Source: Rhodospirillales bacterium
GTDB lineage: Bacteria > Pseudomonadota > Alphaproteobacteria > ATCC43930 > CGMCC-115725
DNA: 64,000 nt
Direction: 5' to 3'
Assembly (NCBI GenBank): GCA_028288725.1
Contig: JAQGIC010000074.1
Span: 1-64,000 of the forward strand
In this document: positions 35,415 to 43,902 of the stretch, piece by piece
Layout of the letters: each line of letters begins with the position of its first letter
Position numbering within the stretch: position 1 is the stretch's first letter
Program-made: the position numbers and the translations under genes
The notes under the pieces: model-generated
What the model was told of the DNA's origin: nothing
Seen by the model: the letters and a program-made list of their open reading frames with translations, nothing else
Database searches by the model: none

Positions 35415-36155
35415 TCAGACGATGCCGCCGTTGGCGCGCAGGATTTGGCCGTTGATCCAGCCGGCATCGGGACCGACCAGGAAGGCGACCGTGTTGGCGA
35501 TATCCTCGGGCTCGCCCAGCCGCTCCAGCGGGGCCAGCTTCGACAGATGGTCGACGACCGCCTGCGGCTTGCCTTTGAGGAACAGGTCGGTCGCCGTCGG
35601 CCCCGGCGCCACGGCATTGACCGTGATATTGCGGCCGCGCAGCTCCTTGGACAGGATGTGGGTCAACGCCTCGGCACCCGCCTTGGTCGCGGCATAGACG
35701 CCATAGGTCGGCTGATAGAGCCCGACGACGCTGGAGGAGAAATTCACGATCCGGCCGCCGCTGCGCAGCCGCTTGGCCGCTTCGCGCAACGTGTTGAACG
35801 TGCCTTTCAGGTTGACCGCGATCAGACGGTCGAAGGCGTCGTCCCCCATCTCTGCCAGATTGGCCAGCGCCATGATGCCGGCGTTGTTCACCAGCACGTC
35901 GACCCCGCCGAACGCCGCCTCGGCCGCGTCGAACAGGCGACGGACCGCGGCCGGATCGCTGACGTCGGCCTGGGCGGCACGGGCACGGCCGCCGGCCGCC
36001 TCGATCTGTTCGACCAGGGCCTCGGCCGGGACGGCATCGCCGGAATAATTGACCAGAACGGTGAAGCCGTCCCGCCCCAGGCGCTGGGCAATGGCGGCAC
36101 CGATGCCGCGCGAGGCGCCGGTCACGATCGCGACTTTATTCGATTGGCTGCTCAT
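35415..36155 (-). CDS. Short-chain dehydrogenase/reductase (SDR)
   Basis: A 246-residue classical SDR: TGASRGIG at residues 12-19, NNAGIMALANL, NFSSSVVGLYQPTYGVYAATKAGAEALT with the Ser-Tyr-Lys triad, and the usual C-terminus DAGWINGQILRANGGIV. It most resembles 3-oxoacyl-ACP reductase-like enzymes, but the substrate is open. It is first in a two-SDR operon whose promoter region is shared with a divergent LysR regulator and contains a perfect 9-bp dyad. Confidence 0.9.
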   Translation of the reverse strand: MSSQSNKVAIVTGASRGIGAAIAQRLGRDGFTVLVNYSGDAVPAEALVEQIEAAGGRARAAQADVSDPAAVRRLFDAAEAAFGGVDVLVNNAGIMALANLAEMGDDAFDRLIAVNLKGTFNTLREAAKRLRSGGRIVNFSSSVVGLYQPTYGVYAATKAGAEALTHILSKELRGRNITVNAVAPGPTATDLFLKGKPQAVVDHLSKLAPLERLGEPEDIANTVAFLVGPDAGWINGQILRANGGIV

Positions 36156-36228
36156 CTCTGCTCTCCTTCATCGGGCGGCGGGCTTGGTGCAACCGCCGCC
36201 GTTCCCGGAAGATGAGCCTTCGCACGAT

Positions 36229-36251
36229 CCGGATAATCAGGCATTATCCGG
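36229..36251. promoter_or_regulatory. Perfect inverted repeat, likely LysR operator
   Basis: CCGGATAAT (36229-36237) and ATTATCCGG (36243-36251) are perfect 9-bp arms with a 5-base spacer CAGGC, and the core contains the T-N11-A spacing of LysR-type sites. It sits 34 bases before the LysR gene and 74 before the SDR operon, next to a TATATTATTC stretch that may be a -10 element. Autoregulation and control of the SDRs are the natural reading. Confidence 0.75.
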
Positions 36252-36284
36252 CTATATTATTCGGAATCAGCGAACAGAGAGCCG

Positions 36285-37193
36285 ATGGACCGTTTCGACG
36301 CCATGCGGGTATTCACGCGGATCGTGGAGCGGCGCAGCTTCACGTTGGCGGCGCAGGATCTGGGCCTGCCGCGCTCGACCGTGACCGAGGTCGTGCAGCA
36401 GCTGGAGGCGCGGGTCGGCGTCCGCCTGCTGCAGCGGACGACGCGCCACGTCACCCCGACGCTCGACGGTGAAGCGTATCATCGGCGCTGCCTGGCGATC
36501 ATCGCCGACGTCGAGGATGCGGATGCGGCTTTCGGCGATGCCAAGCCCAAGGGCCTGCTGCGCGTCGATGTTCACGGCACGCTCGCCCGGCATTTCCTCC
36601 TGCCCGGGCTGCCGGCCTTCCTCGAGCGTTATCCGGGACTGGAGCTGCATCTGGGCGAAGGCGACCGGCTGGTCGATCTGGTGCGCGAAGGGGTCGACTG
36701 CGTGCTGCGGGCGGGCGACCTGCAGGACAGCGGCATGGTCGCGCGTCGCGTCGCGATGCTGGCGGAAGCGACCTGCGCCAGCCCAGCCTATCTCGCCCGG
36801 GAGGGCATCCCCCGGACGCCGGACGAGCTCGACGGTCATCGCATGATCGGGTTCGTCTCGTCGGCGACCGGGAATTTCCTCCCGCTGGAATTCATCGTCG
36901 CGGGCGTGCTCCGCCGCATCACGCTGCCGGCGACCGTCTCGGTGGTGAACGCGGAGACCAATGTGATGGCGGCACGGCTCGGTCTCGGCATCATTCAGGT
37001 GCCGCGCTACCACGTCGAGGCGGACTTGCGCGCCGGAACCCTGGTCGAGCTGCTGCCGGAGTTTCCGCCCGACCTGATGCCGGTTTCGCTGCTCTATCCC
37101 CACAGCCGGCAACTATCGCCGCGCGTGCGGGTGTTCATCGAGTGGCTGACCCGGGAATTCGCCCGCCATGCCGGTGCCGCCCGATCACTTTAG
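36285..37193 (+). CDS. LysR-family transcriptional regulator
   Basis: A 302-residue regulator. The N-terminal winged helix (MRVFTRIVERRSFTLAAQDLGLPRSTVTEVVQQLEARVGVRLLQRTTRHVTPTLDGEAYHRRC) is the classical LysR signature; the rest is the periplasmic-binding-like effector domain (GLLRVDVHGTLARHFLLPGLPAFLERYPGLELHLGEGDRLVDLVREGVDCVLRAGDL). It belongs to the DsdC/AaeR-like 'CrgA' subgroup judging from that block. It is divergent from the two-SDR operon and the intervening 129 bases contain a perfect dyad at 36229-36251. The inducer is unknown. Confidence 0.93.
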   Translation: MDRFDAMRVFTRIVERRSFTLAAQDLGLPRSTVTEVVQQLEARVGVRLLQRTTRHVTPTLDGEAYHRRCLAIIADVEDADAAFGDAKPKGLLRVDVHGTLARHFLLPGLPAFLERYPGLELHLGEGDRLVDLVREGVDCVLRAGDLQDSGMVARRVAMLAEATCASPAYLAREGIPRTPDELDGHRMIGFVSSATGNFLPLEFIVAGVLRRITLPATVSVVNAETNVMAARLGLGIIQVPRYHVEADLRAGTLVELLPEFPPDLMPVSLLYPHSRQLSPRVRVFIEWLTREFARHAGAARSL

Positions 37194-37285
37194 AGCATAC
37201 GCGCCCCTCGCGGGCTGCTTGGCTGGCCGGCGCCGGAGGGTGATAGGTTAGCTCTCGTACCATTTTGTCGCAGCCTGGTTTTACC

Positions 37286-38239
37286 ATGTCCGAGAGCGCC
37301 CTACCGATCGCCAAGGCCGGCCCCGCCGCATCGATACAGGCGCATCCGGCGGTGACCCGCCAGATCGATGATCCGGTGAAGGGCATTCTGCTGATCGTCG
37401 CGGCCATGGTGTTCTTCTCCATGTCCGATGCCTGTTCCAAGCTGCTGGGCCAGATGCTGCCGCCGATCGAGGTCGTGTGGCTGCGCTACAGCGGCTTCAC
37501 GCTGTTGATGCTGCCGGCGCTGCTCCGGCAGCCGGCACGGTTCCGCTCGTCGGCACCGGTGCTGCAGGTCGGCCGCGGATTGGGCCTGATGGGATCGGCG
37601 CTGTTCTTCACGGTGGGCCTGCGTTTCCTTGCGATGGCCGATGCGACCGCCATGAGTTTCGTTTCGCCGCTGTTCATCACCGCGCTGTCGATCCCGGTGC
37701 TGGGCGAAAAGGTCGGCTTGAGGCGCTGGAGCGCCATCGTGGTCGGATTGATCGGCGTGCTTATCGTGGTCCGTCCCGGTACCAGCGCGTTCAACCCGGC
37801 CTCGATCTTTCCGCTGCTCTCGTCGGTCAGCTGGGCCTGCGGCATCGTCCTGACCCGCAAGATGAGCCACAGCAACGACGACATCGTCACCACGCTCGGC
37901 TACGCCGCGATCACCGGCTTCGTGGTCGTGAGCGTGATGCTGCCGTTCGTCTGGGTCGTCCCCAGTTGGCAGGCGGTCGCGATCGGCGGGTTCATGGCCA
38001 GCGTCTCGACCGCGGCGCAATGGCTGGTCGTGATGGGCTATCGCCGGGCCAATGCCTCGGTCCTGGCGCCGTTTTCCTATACCCAGCTGGTCTGGGCGAG
38101 CTTCGCGGGCTACTTCTTGTTCAGCATGGTGCCCGACCTGATGACGCTGGCCGGGGCGGCGGTCATCATCGCCAGCGGGCTTTATACCGTGCATCGCGAA
38201 CGCATCGTCGCCCGCCAGCAGCTGATGGACCTGAAATAG
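37286..38239 (+). CDS. DMT-superfamily (EamA) transporter
   Basis: A 317-residue inner-membrane protein with about ten hydrophobic helices in two EamA repeats (GILLIVAAMVFFSMSDACSKLLGQMLPPIEVVWLRYSGF; FPLLSSVSWACGIVLTRKMSHSNDDIVTTLGYAAITGFVVVSVMLPFVWVV; ANASVLAPFSYTQLVWASFAGYFLFSMVPDLMTLAGAAVIIASGLY). The pattern is that of the RhaT/S-adenosylmethionine-uptake-like branch. Substrate unknown. I start at ATG 37286; a TTG seven codons upstream is weaker. A strong terminator hairpin follows. Confidence 0.87.
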   Translation: MSESALPIAKAGPAASIQAHPAVTRQIDDPVKGILLIVAAMVFFSMSDACSKLLGQMLPPIEVVWLRYSGFTLLMLPALLRQPARFRSSAPVLQVGRGLGLMGSALFFTVGLRFLAMADATAMSFVSPLFITALSIPVLGEKVGLRRWSAIVVGLIGVLIVVRPGTSAFNPASIFPLLSSVSWACGIVLTRKMSHSNDDIVTTLGYAAITGFVVVSVMLPFVWVVPSWQAVAIGGFMASVSTAAQWLVVMGYRRANASVLAPFSYTQLVWASFAGYFLFSMVPDLMTLAGAAVIIASGLYTVHRERIVARQQLMDLK

Positions 38240-38240
38240 C

Positions 38241-38266
38241 GAAGGGCGGCCTTGCGGCCGCCCTTC
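38241..38266. terminator. Terminator hairpin, 11-bp perfect stem
   Basis: GAAGGGCGGCC (38241-38251) pairs perfectly with GGCCGCCCTTC (38256-38266) around TTGC. It starts right after the stop of the EamA gene and faces the convergent small secreted-protein gene, so it may act in both directions. Confidence 0.8.
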
Positions 38267-38286
38267 CATCGTTCGAGCCGGTCCGG

Positions 38287-38571
38287 TCAGCGGATCGGGA
38301 AGAACAGATTGATGCCGGCCGAGGGTCTCGGCGGTGGCGCGTAATAGACCGGCGGCGGGGGAGCATAGTAGTAGCCGCCCTGATCACGGTACTCCCCGCG
38401 ATCATGATTCCAGCCGCGATGCTCGCCGCGATCGTGCTGTTCGCGATGGTCCGCGCGCCGGTAGTGATTGTCACCGTCGGCTCTGGCGGCACTCGGCAGC
38501 GTCGCCATCGCCAACGGTGCCAGCGCCAGGACGAACGCCAAGCGCCGGAGCCATCTATTGGTCGTACTCAT
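38287..38571 (-). CDS. Small secreted hypothetical protein, His/Tyr/Pro-rich
   Basis: A 94-residue protein with a signal peptide (residues ~1-31, ending PSAARAD). The mature part is of low complexity: an Arg/His/Asp-rich segment (HYRRADHREQHDRGEHRGWNHDRGEYR, written here as positions ~35-62) and a tyrosine/proline stretch (YYYAPPPPVYYAPPP). Such small exported proteins are common in alphaproteobacteria; metal binding by the His/Asp run is conceivable but unproven. It is followed on the same strand (upstream) by the Spy-like gene. Confidence 0.65.
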   Translation of the reverse strand: MSTTNRWLRRLAFVLALAPLAMATLPSAARADGDNHYRRADHREQHDRGEHRGWNHDRGEYRDQGGYYYAPPPPVYYAPPPRPSAGINLFFPIR

Positions 38572-38632
38572 ATTATCGTTCCTTTCAAAGGAATGATCGG
38601 ATCGCGGGAAGCCAGACTATTCGCGGAGGCGA

Positions 38633-39160
38633 CTAGCTCTTCTTCTTGCCGCCATCCATCTTCCCGTGGCGCGTATGCTCGAACATCGTGTCGGCGTTCT
38701 TCTTCTGCTCGGGCGACAGGGTGTCGTAAACCGGCTGGAAGGCGGCGGCGAGCTTCTGCGCGCCATCGGCATGGACCTGGGCGACCTTCGCGTAGGACTG
38801 CAGATCATGGATCGCGTCGAGATTCTTGCTGGCATCGCGTTCCTGCACGGCGGCCTCGATCGCCTCGCCATTGTCGCGCATGACCTCGGCGAACGTGTTC
38901 CAGGCCGAATCCTGCGCGGGCGTGATCATCAGCTTCTTCTTGAGATTGGCGATGTGGGCCTCGACGGCGGCCGAATGCTTGGCTTCCTTGCCGGCGGCAG
39001 GGGAGGCCGCGGTCGCGGTGGCGGACGAAGCCGGTGCGCTGGCTGCGGGCGCGGCGCCGGCCGCCGGCGAGGTCTGAGCCAGGGCCGGCAACGCGGCGAA
39101 GCTGGTCAACAAAGCCGCGACGGCGACCGCACGGACCGCGGGACGATATGCTTGGAACAT
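38633..39160 (-). CDS. Secreted Spy/CpxP-like (LTxxQ) protein
   Basis: A 175-residue periplasmic protein. The signal peptide (AVRAVAVAALLTSFAALPALAQ) is followed by an Ala/Ser/Pro-rich linker (to residue ~58) and a helical domain: VEAHIANLKKKLMITPAQDSAWNTFAEVMRDNGEAIEAA ... FQPVYDTLSPEQKKNADTMFEH. The 'L.ITPAQ..AW..F' and 'LSPEQKK.AD' repeats are the LTxxQ motifs of the Spy/CpxP periplasmic chaperone family, which bind unfolded proteins or metals. ATG 39160 gives the signal peptide. Control by envelope stress is possible but I see no sigma-E-like site. Confidence 0.8.
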   Translation of the reverse strand: MFQAYRPAVRAVAVAALLTSFAALPALAQTSPAAGAAPAASAPASSATATAASPAAGKEAKHSAAVEAHIANLKKKLMITPAQDSAWNTFAEVMRDNGEAIEAAVQERDASKNLDAIHDLQSYAKVAQVHADGAQKLAAAFQPVYDTLSPEQKKNADTMFEHTRHGKMDGGKKKS

Positions 39161-39243
39161 TTTTGGACCCACTCTACGTTGTGATTCGAGGGCAGCCTGA
39201 AGGCCGCCTGCTCCACCAACGCTATAGCGAGCCAATCGTCCCG

Positions 39244-39996
39244 CTACCCTAAAAAAGGCCCATAGAGCCGGACGACCCAGATCGAGATCGCGAGCGCCGG
39301 ACCGAAAGGCAGTTCGGCCGGGCCGGCGACCGGCGTCTCGTCGGACCTCGCCGGCGGCCGGGTCGCGACGAACCACAGAATGCCGACGAGCGCCGCGCCC
39401 AGCACCACGTCGCCCAGCGCCTGCCAGCCGAGCCAGGCGCCACCTGCGGCCAGCAGCTTGGCATCGCCCGTCCCGAGCCCCTCGCGGCCGCGGACCCGGC
39501 GATAGGCCAGCGCCAACAGACGAAAAGTCAGATAGCCCGCGGCCGCTCCCGCCGCCGCATCGACCAGCGGCGGCCAGCGCAGGAACCAGGCGGCGGCCAA
39601 ACCGAGCAGGATCAGCGGCAGGGTCAGGATATCGGGCAGCAGCAGATGCTCCGCATCGATCCAGGCGAGTGTCAGCAGGGCCCAGCCGAGCAGGCAGTCG
39701 AGCCAGAGGGCGGCGCCGGAATCGAACGTGCCGGCCCAAAGCGCCACCGCGAGGGCCGCCAGTTCGACCAGCGGATAGAATTCGCCGATCGGCGCCCGGC
39801 AATGCCGGCAGCGCCCCCGCGCGGCGAGCCAGCTCACGAGCGGCACAAGGTCGCGCGGGCCGAGCCGCGTCCCACAATGGTCACAGCAGGATCGGCCGTA
39901 GACGACCGGGCGACCGGTCGGCCAGCGACGGATCAGCACCCCCAGAAAACTGCCGATGAGCGGGGCCAGCACGTAGACGATCCAGTCCGGGATCAC
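39244..39996 (-). CDS. gspO: Type IV prepilin / type II pseudopilin peptidase
   Basis: A 250-residue membrane aspartyl peptidase (A24) that cleaves and N-methylates pseudopilins. It has the cytoplasmic four-cysteine motif (CDHCGTRLG ... CRHCRAPIGE), several membrane helices, and the two catalytic aspartates in TLAWIDAEHLLLPD and GLGTGDAKLLAAGGAWLGW. I choose the GTG at 39996, which has a strong GAGGAGGG site 6-8 bases upstream, over a longer reading. It is divergent from gspE, the first gene of the secretion operon, with 110 bases between them. It should process GspH, I, J, K and G of this locus. Confidence 0.92.
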   Translation of the reverse strand: MIPDWIVYVLAPLIGSFLGVLIRRWPTGRPVVYGRSCCDHCGTRLGPRDLVPLVSWLAARGRCRHCRAPIGEFYPLVELAALAVALWAGTFDSGAALWLDCLLGWALLTLAWIDAEHLLLPDILTLPLILLGLAAAWFLRWPPLVDAAAGAAAGYLTFRLLALAYRRVRGREGLGTGDAKLLAAGGAWLGWQALGDVVLGAALVGILWFVATRPPARSDETPVAGPAELPFGPALAISIWVVRLYGPFLG

Positions 39997-40106
39997 AGTC
40001 ACCCTCCTCGTCGGTGGTGCCGGCATGACGCTTTCCACTTGCCACCGGTCCCGTCCTCTACACAGTCTGTGGCCCATTCGACAATCAGATTGGCGCGCAC
40101 AAGCCG

Positions 40107-41834
40107 ATGACCGACCTGGCTCACAATCCCCCGCCTTCCGCCGCGGCCGGCGATCGCCTGGAAGCCTTGAGCGCCGTGCTGCTCGAACGCGGGCTGGTCG
40201 ATGACAAGACGCTGGAGCGCGCCCGCCGGGTCTCGGGCGAGACCGGCCAGCGCCTCGATTCGGTGCTGACGCAGCTCGGTCTCGTATCGGAGCGCGGCCT
40301 GGCCGAGGCGCTCGCGGCCTTTCTGGGCCTGCCGCTGGTCGCGGCCGACCGCTATCCCGAAACCCCCCTGCTGGTCGATCGGCTGAAAGCGCGTTTCCTG
40401 CGCAAGGTTCACGCGCTGCCGATCGCGGTCGAGGCCGACCGGCTGGTCCTGGCCATGGCCGATCCGCTCGACCAATTCACCCGGACCGCCGTCGCCGCCG
40501 CCACCGGCCGCAAGGTCGCGATCGAAATCGCATTGCCGATCGAGCTGGACGCGGCGTTGAACCGGCTTTATCCCGATGCCGAGGGCGCGCATCCGGAGCC
40601 CGCCGCCGGCGGCAATGACGAACCGCTCGAGGAAGACGCCGAACGGCTGAAGGATCTGGCGAGCGAGGCGCCGGTCATCCGTCTGGTCAACCAGATGATC
40701 GCCCGCGCGGTCGAAACCCAGGCTTCCGACATTCATATCGAGCCGTTCGAGGATCGGTTGCGCGTGCGCTACCGCTATGACGGCGTGCTGCACGAGGCGG
40801 AGGCGCCGGCGACGCGCCTGACCGCCGCCATCACGTCCCGCATCAAGATCATGGCGCGGCTCGACATCGCCGAGCGGCGCCTGCCGCAGGACGGGCGCCT
40901 GAAGCTGGCCGTGCGCGGCCAGGAGGTCGATTTCCGCGTCTCGACCGTCCCGTCGCTCTATGGCGAGACCGTCGTGCTGCGCGTGCTCGATCGGACCGCG
41001 GTCGAGTTCGACTATGCCAAGCTCGGCCTGCCGCCCAAGGTGACCGCCGACCTGCAGCGCCTGCTGGACCTGCCGAACGGCATGGTGCTGGTCACCGGCC
41101 CGACCGGCAGCGGCAAGACGACGACGCTCTATACCGGTCTGCTGAACCTCAACTCGATCGCCCGCAAGATCGTGACCGTCGAGGACCCGATCGAATTTCA
41201 GCTGACCGGCATCAACCAGATCCAGGTGAAGCCCCAGATCGGCCTCGACTTCGCCAACCTGCTGCGCTCGATCCTGCGCCAGGATCCGGATGTGATCATG
41301 ATCGGCGAAATCCGCGATCTGGAAACGGCGCAGATCGCGGTGCAGGCCTCGTTGACCGGCCATCTGGTGCTGTCGACGCTGCATACCAATTCCGCCGCCG
41401 CCACGGTCACCCGCCTGCGCGACATGGGGCTGGAGGATTACCTGATCACCGCCGTGATCAAGGGGGTTCTGGCCCAGCGCCTGGTGCGCCGGCTATGCCC
41501 GCACTGCAAGCGGCCGGCCGAGGCTCCACCGGAGATGATCGAACGGTTCGGGCTCGCCCGCCGCACGACGGCCCGCCCGATCATGCTGCATCACGCGGTC
41601 GGCTGCCCGCAGTGCCGCGGCACCGGCTATCGCGGCCGACAGGCGATCGCGGAGCTGCTGGTTCCGAACGACGAGATCGAACGGCTGATTTTCGCCCGCG
41701 CCGACCATAGCGCGATCGAGCGCGCTGCCATCGCCGGCGGCATGCATTCGATGTTCGACGCCGGCATCGACGCGGCGCTCGACGGCATCACGACCGTGGA
41801 AGAGGTCGTCCGCTCGATCCGCGCAGAGGGCTGA
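40107..41834 (+). CDS. gspE: Type II secretion ATPase
   Basis: The 575-residue cytoplasmic motor of the secretion machine. It has an N-terminal GspE_N domain (ALSAVLLERGLVDDKTLERARRVSGETGQRLDSVLTQLGLVSERGLAEALAAFLGLPLV), the Asp-box region SDIHIEPFEDRLRVRYRYDG, Walker A GPTGSGKT at residues 331-338 (K337), the Walker B / His-box segments (DPDVIMIGEIRDLETAQIAVQASLTGHLVLSTLHTN) and a zinc site CPHC ... CPQC near the C-terminus. All motor motifs are intact. gspF follows 8 bases downstream. The motor opens a run of closely packed gsp genes. Confidence 0.96.
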   Translation: MTDLAHNPPPSAAAGDRLEALSAVLLERGLVDDKTLERARRVSGETGQRLDSVLTQLGLVSERGLAEALAAFLGLPLVAADRYPETPLLVDRLKARFLRKVHALPIAVEADRLVLAMADPLDQFTRTAVAAATGRKVAIEIALPIELDAALNRLYPDAEGAHPEPAAGGNDEPLEEDAERLKDLASEAPVIRLVNQMIARAVETQASDIHIEPFEDRLRVRYRYDGVLHEAEAPATRLTAAITSRIKIMARLDIAERRLPQDGRLKLAVRGQEVDFRVSTVPSLYGETVVLRVLDRTAVEFDYAKLGLPPKVTADLQRLLDLPNGMVLVTGPTGSGKTTTLYTGLLNLNSIARKIVTVEDPIEFQLTGINQIQVKPQIGLDFANLLRSILRQDPDVIMIGEIRDLETAQIAVQASLTGHLVLSTLHTNSAAATVTRLRDMGLEDYLITAVIKGVLAQRLVRRLCPHCKRPAEAPPEMIERFGLARRTTARPIMLHHAVGCPQCRGTGYRGRQAIAELLVPNDEIERLIFARADHSAIERAAIAGGMHSMFDAGIDAALDGITTVEEVVRSIRAEG

Positions 41835-41842
41835 CGAGGATC

Positions 41843-43066
41843 ATGCCCGCCTTCCGCTTCACAGCGATCGACGCCCAGGGACAGGTCCAGCGCGGCACGA
41901 TGGAGGCGCCCGACCAGGCGACCGTGATCGACCGGCTGCAGCGCCAGGGCCATGTGCCGATGCGCGCGGAGCCGGCCGAGGCCGGCAGCCGCTGGGCCGA
42001 GATCTTCACCGCCGACCTCGGCCGCCGGCGCGGCCTCGGCCGGCAGGACGTGACCGACGTCACCCGCGAGCTCGCGACCATGCTCGCCGCCGGCCAGGAT
42101 CTGGACCGCGCGCTGCGCTTCATCGTCGAAACGGCGCCCAGCAAGCGCGTTGCCACGGTCATGGACCGGGTGCGCGAAAAGGTCCGCGGCGGCAGCTCGC
42201 TGGCGGCAGCGCTGGCGCAGGAGCCGCAGAGCTTCCCCAAGCTGCATGTCGGCCTGGTCCGGGCCGGCGAAGCCGGCGGCGCGCTGGCCGAGACGCTGGA
42301 CCGGCTTGCCGGATTGCTGGAGCGCGAGCGCAGCCTGGCCGCCACGGTGCAGTCCGCCCTGGTCTATCCGGCCCTCCTGCTGGTCGCCGCCATCGGCTCG
42401 ATCACCGTGCTGATCGGCTATGTGCTGCCGCAATTCGTGCCGCTGTTCGCCGAATCCGGCGCCGAATTGCCGACCATGACCAAAATGCTGATCGCGTTCG
42501 GCACCACGATGCAGGTCGCCGGTCCCTGGCTGCTGGTCCTGCTCGCCGTCCTGGCGCTCGCGCTGCGCCAAGCCCTGAAGAACGACGGCTTCCGCCGGCC
42601 GGTCGATCGGTTCCTGCTGCGCGTGCCGGTCCTGGGCGGCCTGCTGCGCGAAAGCCTGGCCGCGCGTTTCACCCGCACGCTCGGCACGCTCTTGAAGAAC
42701 GGCGTGCCGCTGATCGCGGCGCTGACCATCGTGACGGAGACGATCGGCAATCTGGCCGCGGTCGCCGCGATCCAGACCGCGAGCGACAGCGCCAAGGGCG
42801 GCGCGGGCCTGTCGAAGCCGCTGGGCGAAGCCCGGATCTTTCCACCGCGTACCATCCATCTGCTGCGCCTGGGCGAAGAGACCGCGCAGCTGTCGGCCAT
42901 GGCCTTGAAGGCCGCCGAGATCCATGAGGAACGCACGCGCATCGCCGTGCAGCGCATGGTCGCCCTGCTGGTGCCGACCATCACCATCGCCATGGGCGCC
43001 GCCGTCGCCGCCATCGTCGGCTCGCTGATGATGGCCATGCTGGGCTTGAATGACCTGGCGCTCTAA
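41843..43066 (+). CDS. gspF: Type II secretion inner-membrane platform protein
   Basis: A 407-residue polytopic protein with two GspF/PilC repeats (TRELATMLAAGQDLDRALRFIVE ... ; RFTRTLGTLLKNGVPLIAALTIVTETIG) and three membrane segments, including ALVYPALLLVAAIGSITVLIGYVLPQFVPLFAESGAELP and the C-terminal LLVPTITIAMGAAVAAIVGSLMMAMLGLNDLAL. It transmits the motion of GspE to the pseudopilus. Length is standard. Its last 17 bases overlap the start of gspH. Confidence 0.95.
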   Translation: MPAFRFTAIDAQGQVQRGTMEAPDQATVIDRLQRQGHVPMRAEPAEAGSRWAEIFTADLGRRRGLGRQDVTDVTRELATMLAAGQDLDRALRFIVETAPSKRVATVMDRVREKVRGGSSLAAALAQEPQSFPKLHVGLVRAGEAGGALAETLDRLAGLLERERSLAATVQSALVYPALLLVAAIGSITVLIGYVLPQFVPLFAESGAELPTMTKMLIAFGTTMQVAGPWLLVLLAVLALALRQALKNDGFRRPVDRFLLRVPVLGGLLRESLAARFTRTLGTLLKNGVPLIAALTIVTETIGNLAAVAAIQTASDSAKGGAGLSKPLGEARIFPPRTIHLLRLGEETAQLSAMALKAAEIHEERTRIAVQRMVALLVPTITIAMGAAVAAIVGSLMMAMLGLNDLAL

Positions 43067-43505
43067 CGCGACGCGCGGCTTCACGCTGGTCGAAATGATC
43101 GTCGTGGTCGCGATCCTGGGCCTCGTCCTGGCCATGGTCGCGGCGCGCGGCCCCCTGGGCCTGCATACGCTGACCGCGCGCGCGGCCGCGAACGAGCTGG
43201 CTTCCGGCTTCCGCCAGGCCCGCGCCCGCGCCATCGCCGACAATCGGACGGTCGCGGTCAACATCGACCTGGCCGGCCATCGCTGGCGCGTCGGTGCCGA
43301 CAGGCCGACCGAGCTGCCGCGCGATCTGGATATCGCCGTCCTGACGATCGCCGGCCAGTCGGCGGGCGGGACCGCGGCCGACATCCGGTTCCTGCCCGAT
43401 GGCAGCTCGACCGGTGGCCGGGTCGAGCTCAGGGACGCCGGCCGCCGGATGCGGATCGGGGTCGATTGGCTCAACGGCCGGGTCAGTGTCGGCGATGCGG
43501 ACTGA
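43050..43505 (+). CDS. gspH: Minor pseudopilin GspH
   Basis: A 151-residue pseudopilin. The prepilin motif R-GFTLVEMIVVVAILGLVLAM begins at residue 9, with cleavage after the glycine and the key Glu at +5. The remainder fits the GspH beta-rich head (AAANELASGFRQARARAIADNRTVAVNIDL). Minor pseudopilins H, I, J and K form the tip of the pseudopilus. It overlaps gspF by 17 bases and gspI by 11, so translation of the set is probably coupled. Confidence 0.92.
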   Translation: MTWRSNATRGFTLVEMIVVVAILGLVLAMVAARGPLGLHTLTARAAANELASGFRQARARAIADNRTVAVNIDLAGHRWRVGADRPTELPRDLDIAVLTIAGQSAGGTAADIRFLPDGSSTGGRVELRDAGRRMRIGVDWLNGRVSVGDAD

Positions 43506-43902
43506 GCGCGGCTTCACCCTGCTGGAGGTGCTGATCGCGTTCGCGATCGCGGCACTGGCGCTCGGCCTGCTGTTCCGCGCGGCATCGGGGGGATTGCTGT
43601 CGGTCGAGACGGCCGGCAAATACGAGGAGGCCGTGTCCCGGGCGCGCTCGCACATGGCCGAGATCGGCCGGGACACGAGCCCGGTTGCAGGCGAAAGCGG
43701 AGGCGACGACGGGGGCGGCTATCGCTGGCATCTGCGGATCACGCCGATCGCCCGCGGCCAGGCCACGACCAATGGCCCGGTCGCCGGGGCGCCGCCGGCG
43801 GCGCTCTATGCGATCGTGGTCTCCATCGCCTGGCACGATGCCGGCAAGGAGCGCGAATTCGTGCTGCGCAGCGAACGGATGGGGCTGGCCTATGCGCAGT
43901 GA
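43495..43902 (+). CDS. gspI: Minor pseudopilin GspI
   Basis: A 135-residue pseudopilin starting at ATG 43495 inside the end of gspH. The leader is MRTERG and the methylated helix is FTLLEVLIAFAIAALALGLLF, with Glu at +5. The head domain is short with a Gly/Asp-rich loop (AGESGGDDGGGYRW) and the RITPI block typical of GspI. In known systems GspI seeds tip assembly with J and K. It overlaps gspJ by 11 bases, continuing the chain of overlaps. Confidence 0.92.
   Translation: MRTERGFTLLEVLIAFAIAALALGLLFRAASGGLLSVETAGKYEEAVSRARSHMAEIGRDTSPVAGESGGDDGGGYRWHLRITPIARGQATTNGPVAGAPPAALYAIVVSIAWHDAGKEREFVLRSERMGLAYAQ

Noticed and set aside
37191-37215. TAGAGCATACG after the LysR stop considered as another R-family element
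   Set aside because: The border sequence is similar but no paired stem or loop core follows.
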